64,000 nt of DNA from NCBI GenBank assembly GCA_045837725.1, contig JBEWZL010000236.1:124001-188000 (forward strand), in the 5' to 3' direction. Source of the DNA: Vermamoeba vermiformis. Its lineage: Eukaryota; Tubulinea; Echinamoebida. Positions 57,435 to 64,000 of this stretch are shown here, one piece after another. Both the position numbers and the translations under genes were made by a program. How positions within the stretch are numbered: the stretch's first letter is position 1; each line of letters starts with the position of its first letter. The notes below the pieces were generated by a model. That model was not told where the DNA came from. It made no database searches and saw only the letters and a program-made list of their open reading frames with translations.

Positions 57435-58542
57435 CTACGACGACTGCTGGTCAGGCTGGAAGTTGCTCTGAGCTAGCAGCGTCGCCATCGTTGTTGCAGC
57501 AGCAGTGGCATTGACAGGTGCCTCGGTGCCGTTGTTGGCATTGATGTTGTTGATGTTGCCACTCGCTGTCAGCACTGTGTTGCCCGACTGAGTTAACTGC
57601 ACATTGGTCTTGACATTCTGCAGCATCTTTGAGAGCCGTTGGTTCTCTTCTTCTAACATCTTGTTCGTGGTGACAAATTGAATGGACTGCAGCTGCAAGT
57701 TTTTGATGTGTTGAATGGCCTTGTCCAGCACATTGAATTTGCTGTTTTTGCACTCGGGCAACAGTGCTTTCAAGTCGTCCATCAGCTTGTTTAACTTCTC
57801 TCGTCGCCGTTGTTCCGACGCATTGTGTCGTTGTTTGTTTTGCTCGTCTCGTACAGTGCCAGTTCCCATACCAAGCGGATCACTAAACCAAAAAAGACCG
57901 CTCAGAAACTGAACTATTTTTCAAGCTGTCCACTTACTCTCTGTTTTTCTTGCGTGGTCGTCGTACAGGTCCTGGTTTTTGAGTGCTTTCATTCGTTGCA
58001 TTGCCTTCTAAGCCCGAATAATCTGCAATCGAAGCACGTGTCAGATGCCATCCGCCCTTCAGTTGTCAAGTTGAACTTACCCTTGAATAAATGTGGATTA
58101 TTTGCAGCGTCATATGTTAGTTGTGCGTTGAGTAGCTGCTCATTTGTAAAGCTAAGTAAAAAATGGATTAGGATCGGCCGTCACGTGACAAATTCTGAAA
58201 GCGAAATGCCACCGATAGAAACCATCTTGCGTATTTATATATCGGTCATTATTACCCAATAATGCATTTTTGGCATTTACAAGCTAATTTTGTGGGTGGT
58301 TATCGAGATTTGCAAAATAAATTTAAATAAAATTATAAATTCGAAATTACGTACGCTTGTAGTTGTGCTTGTATATTTGGGTCAAGTGCTATTGGAAGAG
58401 CGGGCTGCTGATTCATTTTATTCAGATTCGCAAAAGCTTGCTGCTGTTGCTGTTGCGCCATCTGTTGGTTAGCAAGCGTGTTCATTAGCTGCGTATTTTG
58501 AGCGCGTAATTGTCCTGGCAGCGGAGTGTAGGTGAATTCCAT
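57435..58542 (-). CDS. bHLH transcription factor
   Basis: Exons 58542-58355, 58151-58081, 58022-57938 and 57882-57435 give 263 residues. The basic region RHNASEQRRREKLNK has the His-Glu-Arg pattern for CACGTG; helix 1 is MDDLKALLPECK, helix 2 is FNVLDKAIQHIKNL, and a heptad of Leu/Met follows (LEEENQRLSKML), so a zipper is likely. The N terminus is Gln-rich with an MAQQQQQQAF tract; the C terminus is Asn/Thr/Ala-rich. A basic patch RRPRKKNR before the bHLH may be a nuclear signal. The first intron (58354-58152) is long for this genome and contains a perfect GTCACGTGAC. It differs clearly from the bHLH gene at 27196-28545, so it is not a recent duplicate. Confidence 0.87.
58180..58189. promoter_or_regulatory. 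Perfect palindrome GTCACGTGAC in the first intron of a bHLH gene
   Basis: The site lies in the first intron of a gene whose protein should recognise this core. Two more CACGTG sites (58557-58562 and 58574-58579) lie just before its start codon. Confidence 0.4.
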
Positions 58543-58700
58543 CTTGGTGTCGTGTCACGTGTGTTGCTTCTTCCACGTGGTCAGTTTGATCTGATAAGTG
58601 GACGACCGATTATATAATTGTCAGAAGACCGGCTTTGCAGCTAACAGCACTAAATATTATTCTTAGTCTGTTGCTGCTAATTGACCGCGCAATCGATATA
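58543..58700. promoter_or_regulatory. Shared promoter of bHLH and DCAF10-like genes with two E-boxes
   Basis: A 158-bp stretch between divergent start codons with CACGTG at 58557-58562 and 58574-58579, 17 bp apart. Regulation by a bHLH factor, perhaps the neighbouring one, is an inference. Confidence 0.45.
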
Positions 58701-61033
58701 ATGACGGATCAGCCGCTGTCGTACTCGAGCTCTCAAGGATCAATTCAAGCGCGCGTTAATCAAACCAAACAGCTACAATTACTGCGACCATTGAATGCAT
58801 TCTCATTTGTGAATGATAGAGCTATCACTGGCTCCAAAGTGAGTTCAGTTAGGGGTCGTAATAACGTCTCACCGCGTCAAAATTATATAACTTCAATAAT
58901 TATAAATATGAGCAATATCAATAATGTACATAATATTTCTGTATCGAGATGTACATTATCAATTTTTCTGTAAATATTATCAAAATCTTTTTTATTTTTT
59001 TGATTGACCTGCATTATCTTGACGTACGCCACACATTTTATCATACAACTATATATATAATACCACGATAACTTATATCTAATTAATACAGATCGCAGCA
59101 CTGCCCAAGAGTGTCTTGCATAATTTTGGCACCGTGGCCTCGCACCGTAATCGCGGCAATATGATTTACAACCTCGAATTCAGACCTAATGGGTACGTTG
59201 TCATCGATACTATTAGATGTGCATTAATAGCTAATACGTCACGACGCTAGTGACGCGCTGCTCATAGTCGGTGAAAATGGTTTTCGGTTCTGGGACACGC
59301 GCAATTACAAACACACGTTCTCAGTCAAAGCGCACAAGAACGCGATCAATGTGTCGCGCTTCTTAGACGACTATCACTTCTTGACGGCGAGTGACGACCG
59401 CACCTTGCAGTTGTGGGACCTGCGCAAGTGTAACAAAGCTGTGCGGATCTATCAAGGCCACCGAGGTGAGTAATGCAGTGAATAGGACTATGTGGGCATA
59501 GATATTGATTCGATGATTAGGGTGGATCAAAAACATTGAAAGATTCGACGAGAACACAATATTGACGAGTGCATTTGACGGCACTGTGCGCCGATGGGAC
59601 ATTGAACAGCCCTTTAAATACGGCAACAATAGCGGTAATAATAATAATAACAATAGCAATGAGAGGACGCATGTAGTGAACAACGAGACGGAGGTGATTG
59701 AAGTCAAGTCCAATGTCATCTTTCGTGACACGTGTGTTGCGCGCATGAGGTGAGTGTTGGCCGTGACTGACATGTGACACGCACTAACGATCATTGAGCA
59801 GACTGGCCACGAGTCCTATTGACCACCACTCCAAGACCATGATCGTGTCGCTGTCCTGTGGCGTTGTACTGTTAATTAAGAACCTCGACTTGAACACTGT
59901 TGGCGAAGATCTGAACGTCAATGTCAAAGTAAGTGCAGCGATTAATGCCTCTGATACCTATAAATATATTCATCCATTTTAATAGGAGATTGGAATATTG
60001 TTCTCAAAGAGCACTTTGAAAAAGCGTAATTCAACGCTGTCAATTCCAAGTTTGTTTTTGAACAAGTACGTGGCACTATGAGCTGTGAACTTAAGATCAT
60101 TTGACTGACCTGCATTTCAGACGTAACAGGCTAGAACTGCTTCAAGAGCCCTCGCCCTTGGGCTACACAACCTCTCTGCAGCTGTCAGAGGACCACAAAT
60201 ACTTGCTCACACGACAAGTGCTCAAAAACGATGATGAATTCACGAGTGTGTTTGACTTGAGTATCGACACAGACCCGCAAGAACGATTTGAAGTCATTTC
60301 AGACCCGGATGTGATGAGTGACGGCGATATTGTCGTTAAAAATCCGTACTTTTCAGACTCACAAACGTAAGTGACAGCAATTATTCAGTGTCAGTACTGA
60401 CCTTGTTTGCAGCGAGGAGGTCAAGCACACCGACAACGAGTCCAGTGGCAAGAAGATCAAGCGACGAAAGAGAGAGCGCAGTGCACAAGAGACACAAGAC
60501 GAGAGCACACTGTGCGAGGACCACTTCATGTTCCCGAACCGAATTTTGTTCCGCATTCCTGACAGCGGTGCAGGTTCAGGCTACATCAAAGGGTAAGTAC
60601 TTCACACCACATAAGTACAGGTACTAATGCCACATCATTATCAGACCTTGCTTTTCGACATGCGGCAATCTAGTCTTGTCGCCGTATTATCGAAGGTATG
60701 TCGCCAGTGGTCTGTGACACATAAGAACTAACCAGCTGTGGGCAGTGTGCGGCTGTTTGACTTCTCCAAGGGTCTCGAGTCACTGCGCGCTGACGATGCA
60801 CACACTGTAGTGCCCATTGACTCCAAGAACAAGACACGTGTGCCACCGCTCTGGCAGCCTCTCACGAACACGCACAATGACGCGTAAGTACAGCTCAGCT
60901 AGCAGTCTACATGCAATGTAACTAACGTGTCTTACCCTGCAGTGTGTTGACAGTGCGATATCATCCATTTTGGCCGCTGTTTGCATCGGGAGGGTGTGAC
61001 GGCAAGGTTAATTTTTACGCGCCAAAGAACTGA
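58701..61033 (+). CDS. DCAF10: DCAF10/WDR32-like WD40 protein
   Basis: Exons 58701-58838, 59092-59192, 59251-59465, 59521-59749, 59802-59928, 59986-60065, 60121-60366, 60413-60592, 60645-60695, 60746-60883 and 60943-61033 give 531 residues. DCAF proteins present substrates to CUL4-DDB1 ubiquitin ligases. WD40 units: YNLEFRPNGDALLIVGENG..FWD, then HKNAINVSRFLDDYHFLTASDDRTLQLWDLRK (a WDxR/DDB1-box-like end), then GWIKNIERFDENTILTSAFDGTVRRWD, with the DCAF10-specific RDTCVARMRLATSP and LIKNLDL downstream. A basic, acidic-flanked insert (KKIKRRKRER) could be a nuclear signal. The final unit is YHPFWPLFASGGCDGKVNFY. An Asn-rich insert (NNNNNN) lies in blade three. The first intron is 253 nt. Confidence 0.82.
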
Positions 61034-61074
61034 TCTGCATCTGAATCGACTTCACTTCTCAACTTGTACAAATC

Positions 61075-61080
61075 AATAAA
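61075..61080 (+). terminator. Candidate poly(A) signal of the DCAF10-like gene
   Basis: AATAAA 41 nt after the stop codon and only 58 nt from the stop of the convergent GIDE gene. Confidence 0.35.
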
Positions 61081-61137
61081 CCATGTAATTACTTGCGAAT
61101 ATACAATGCATATGGTTTATTTACAATAGTGGTGGTC

Positions 61138-62026
61138 TTATTTCGTGTGGTCGTATATAAGCGTGCCCACGCCTGCTCCAACAAGCACCAGCGCAGCTTT
61201 TTGCCACAGATCTGCTTCCCGACGCAGCTGATTGACGCGTTGTTCAGGATCACTATCGATGATAGTCGGTTGAGTCCACGCTTTGAATATATTGTACGAC
61301 GGATAACGCCACAGCAGCGACAATTGGCCGTCTTTGTTCTGTGTGACATGGCCGATCAGGAACACTTTTGTCGAGCGAGGCAGTATCATTTCCCATTGAT
61401 AATACGGTGCTGAGAATGGCACTGTGTACTTCATCAATGGGGTCAAGTGGTGTTCAAAGTATCTATTAGTCTTCAGCTCGATGCCCTCGGAAGAAGTTGC
61501 GGATGTAGCTGAAAATAAAACGTCAAATTATGGCTGTATTTAATTATACATACGTATCAATCGAACGTCATTAGCAGCCAGTATAGTTGATTCAACTAAT
61601 CTATTGTTAGTCACATTCTCGCTCCAGCACCAAACTGCTTTTTCGCGTGACAAAGGTGCTGTGATTGGATCTTCGCTATCAATTTGGCCCTGATATTTTT
61701 AGACTATTTTTCGCGTATTCAATATAACTTACCTCGAATCTAACATATTGAGGCTGGTTTTTGCTGTTCTCTAAGCGGGTTTTTACTTCTTCAACAGAAT
61801 CTGTCTTTTTTGTCTAGCAATTTTAAAATTAATAGTTTTCTCTCAACAAGTACGTGCATTAAGCACGTGCATAGAATTTACAAGTAGATTAATTTTTAAA
61901 ATTGATTGGGAAACATTAAGAAACATTTACCCTGATGACTTCAATTTGCTGTGTAAAGCCACTCGCAACAAGCTGACAAATGGCACCTACACCAGTCAAT
62001 ATAGCTCCTATAGTCGAATAAGACAT
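61138..62026 (-). CDS. GIDE-domain membrane protein without RING finger
   Basis: Exons 62026-61931, 61813-61733, 61689-61554 and 61508-61138 give 227 residues. It resembles the GIDE module of the mitochondrial/chloroplast E3 ligases MUL1 and SP1: an N-terminal hydrophobic segment (IGAILTGVGAICQLVA), then YVRFEGQIDSEDPITAPLSREKAVWCW, PFYQWE-like strands and a C-terminal hydrophobic helix (AALVLVGAGVGTLI). MUL1 has a C-terminal RING; here the protein ends 4 residues after the membrane helix with no Cys/His cluster. RING-less GIDE proteins also occur in bacteria and archaea. A role as a membrane adaptor is possible; the function is unproven. Confidence 0.72.
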
Positions 62027-62077
62027 AGTTGTGGTTGTCTTGGCAGGTTTGAATTTTGATTTATTTTCATTTTTTTG

Positions 62078-63504
62078 TTATTGACCCAGCACGATAGATC
62101 TGATTTGTTCTATAATCTTCAAGTGCACATCTAAGGCTAGACCATCAACTGAAGCTTCGTTCTTTTGCGTGCACCCATCGACAGCACCTATGTAGCAGTA
62201 AGTATTTTGTTCATGAACAACGCACTGTAAATTGCCGCTTACCAGCCGCTACAATTGCATCAAGTAATTTAACTTCTTTTTCACTTGAAGGGAGCAATGA
62301 GCCTAATTTGTCGCTTGGCACATCTAGAACGCGTTTGTTATCAACGGAAGGATCAATTACCATAAAAGGAAATAGCGTACCTTGGTGCTGCTCTTGGTAC
62401 AACACTGCCAAGGCACCTGCTAGTGCATAGCCTGCAATGAATGAGTGTAAGTGACATGACACGTGTCACATGTCAAACATTAAGCGCACACGCACCTCCC
62501 CAATTTGACACGCCGCACGTGATCAGATAATCAGTCGCGACGACAGTGCCAATTTTATCACCGTGCGGAATGAACAGCTTGACTGCCTCGTGCACTTTGC
62601 CCTGGGAAATGTCAATTGATATTACACCGACTGATAGTGCCTGATTCTTACCATGCCTATCTCGTTGCCTCCTACATGTCATAATAACAATTGTTAATAT
62701 GCAGTCTTGTCTACGGGTCTAACAAGCACTCACCATCGCCAATGCCAATCGTCTTGATTCCAAGCTCAGGATAGAGTTGTGCAGTCAAAAACAACTTGTC
62801 AATCTTCGCGGTGTATTCACTGATGTTCATGCCTCTATTATAATCAAGTACATCAGTATTGTTGTTTGATCTAGAAAGTCAAAGTCACGTGCCTCATGTT
62901 GTAGTAGTTTCCATCGCTAGCTGCTCCCAATCGTTCAATAGAGACCAAGCAATCAATTTTCTGATGGTGATGACGTCCATCCATATTTAATAATGTATCA
63001 ATAAACGGCTGTTCGTTCTCCATTGGGAATACAATCACGGGATCTATTTTGAGGCCACTTTCATTAACGCACTTTTGAAGCACTTCTTGATTTCGAACGT
63101 CTGTCAGTAATTGAACGTTCTTTCCGAGTACTTTTAACGCTTTAGCACTAATAAAACGGAATTAGAATATTGTACGTGAATTAAAAACAGATCCACCTGA
63201 GCGGAGTTCGACAACAATTTCGGAAAAATATTTTGCTTACATAGCAACAGCCCCTAATGGTCCGTCAGTTTCAGGATGGCCGCATTGAAAAATAAAAAAT
63301 CCGGTGACGATTAAAATATTTTTTGCTTCGAGCAATACTTTGGCAGCCCCTTCTACCTCACCAGTGAGGCTAATTTTGCCAATTCCTCTATTGCCTACAT
63401 TTTTGTTGATTAATTAAATGATAGTGGAGTCAGGAAAGCTTACCGATATCATTTTGGATCAAGGTTTCGATGTCTTTGATTTTCTTGTTCACTGTTGCGG
63501 TCAT
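62078..63504 (-). CDS. DGLUCY: D-glutamate cyclase (DUF4392)
   Basis: Exons 63504-63444, 63394-63241, 63147-62893, 62834-62734, 62671-62652, 62601-62496, 62431-62243 and 62188-62078 (the final boundary may be off by one) give about 331 residues. The animal mitochondrial enzyme converts D-glutamate to 5-oxo-D-proline. Family marks: ILIVTGFFIFQCGHPETDGPLGA at the N terminus, IERLGAASDGNYYNMRGMNIS, IKTIGIGDGGNEIGMGKV (the core motif), ATDYLITCGVSNWGGYALAGAL and AVDGCTQKNEASVDGL near the end. No presequence is evident, so it may be cytosolic. The intron 62892-62835 appears to use a GC donor (AG|GCACGT), because the only nearby GT breaks the frame. Exon 5 is only 20 nt. Confidence 0.87.
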
Positions 63505-63606
63505 TCTGCTAAATTAACTTAGGTATGATGCAATATGTGTTGTTAATACGATTGTGCTTCACTTAATTTGAATGAAATCATTGATTGAAATGTCACAGAA
63601 TGACAT

Positions 63607-64000
63607 TCAGTCGCGGTGCTGTTTATTCAACAATGACAATCGATATTTGAGCGCATCTTTCTTCGAATACTTAGTCGCTGCAATGCCCATGTGTTGCGCC
63701 ACTAAGTGTTGTACACGGTTGGCAAATTGATCCGGATCCTCGGTCTCCTTCTTCTCCTGTTAGACGTATCAGCTACTATTATATAATTTAATATCCGATA
63801 CTTGCCTGAGGAGCTAACAATTCAATGTTGTAAATGTACAGTGGACTGAAGAACATCCACACAATCTCCTTGAATATCGATGAGCCCAACTTGCCCGGCA
63901 CGAGAGGCAGGCCCAACACATTGACTTTCAACGCGACAGGCAGCACAGTGAGGCCGAGTGAAAACAAGAACTTTTGATAGATCAGCAGCCCTATGCCATT
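63607..64000 (-). CDS. AUP1: AUP1-like acyltransferase-family protein, 5' part outside the window
   Basis: The last exon is 63756-63607; the exon before it begins outside the window and ends at 63806. The visible part reads LPVALKVNVLGLPLVPGKLG, then a hydrophobic WMFFSPLYIYNIELL and FANRVQHLVAQHMGI. These match the region of animal AUP1 after its acyltransferase core. AUP1 sits on lipid droplets and the ER and recruits the E2 UBE2G2. The protein ends with TGA about 20 residues later, whereas animal AUP1 continues into a CUE domain and an E2-binding segment. The intron uses a GC donor (AG|GCAAGT), which the frame requires. The start and catalytic motif cannot be seen. Confidence 0.7.

Overview
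The window is nuclear DNA of a gene-dense, intron-rich unicellular eukaryote. Twenty-five protein-coding genes were reconstructed, 23 complete and one cut at each window edge. They carry about 158 introns, mostly 40-70 nt, with GT..AG ends and a CTAAC/CTAAT/CTGAC-like branch sequence close to the 3' splice site. TAA, TAG and TGA are all used as stops, so the code is standard. Divergent genes share promoters of 120-460 bp and convergent genes lie as close as 1 bp apart. Mitochondrial functions (COQ8, PRELI, a targeted protein) show an ordinary aerobic organelle. The repertoire (AGMO, DCAF10, AGGF1, MTRR, BIRC6-, AUP1- and DGLUCY-type genes) suggests a unicellular relative of animals or an amoebozoan, but sequence alone does not let me name the species.

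Layout. 1-14 kb: a dual-specificity phosphatase (cut by the left edge), a TBC Rab-GAP, NAD(P)-malic enzyme, eIF2B-beta, the COQ8 atypical kinase, a membrane protein of unknown function and methionine synthase reductase. An almost identical 185-nt block holding a tRNA-Val(AAC) gene sits in one intron of COQ8 and in one intron of MTRR. 14-27 kb: a single 4,015-codon gene encoding a BIRC6/BRUCE-like giant E2 ubiquitin ligase. 27-33 kb: a bHLH-zipper factor, a TrmK-type tRNA methyltransferase, a PRELI/Slowmo lipid-transfer protein and a three-RRM protein. 33-43 kb: a CaMK-type kinase fused in frame to a DUF4139 module, alkylglycerol monooxygenase, an atypical extended SDR and an AGGF1 orthologue.

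43-50 kb holds the most unusual gene: 21 exons joining into one 1,750-residue frame with the order VIT, von Willebrand A, charged coiled coil, an N-terminal actin segment, an FH1-like proline tract, an internal ubiquitin, TPR-like repeats and DUF2135. The outer parts match a protein type familiar from bacteria; actin, FH1 and ubiquitin lie inside it. 50-64 kb: a mitochondrial protein of unknown function, a queuosine-salvage hydrolase, an E2-F-box-TerD fusion, a second bHLH factor, a DCAF10-like WD40 protein, a RING-less GIDE protein, D-glutamate cyclase and the 3' end of an AUP1-like gene (cut by the right edge).

The genes do not form one pathway. Ubiquitin themes recur (BIRC6-like, E2-F-box-TerD, internal ubiquitin, DCAF10, GIDE, AUP1), and three or four genes are domain fusions I do not recognise from well-known families. 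Exon joins were derived by hand from splice consensus, frame and family similarity. In nearly all genes the summed exon length is a multiple of three, which supports the models; single-base errors at some boundaries remain possible.
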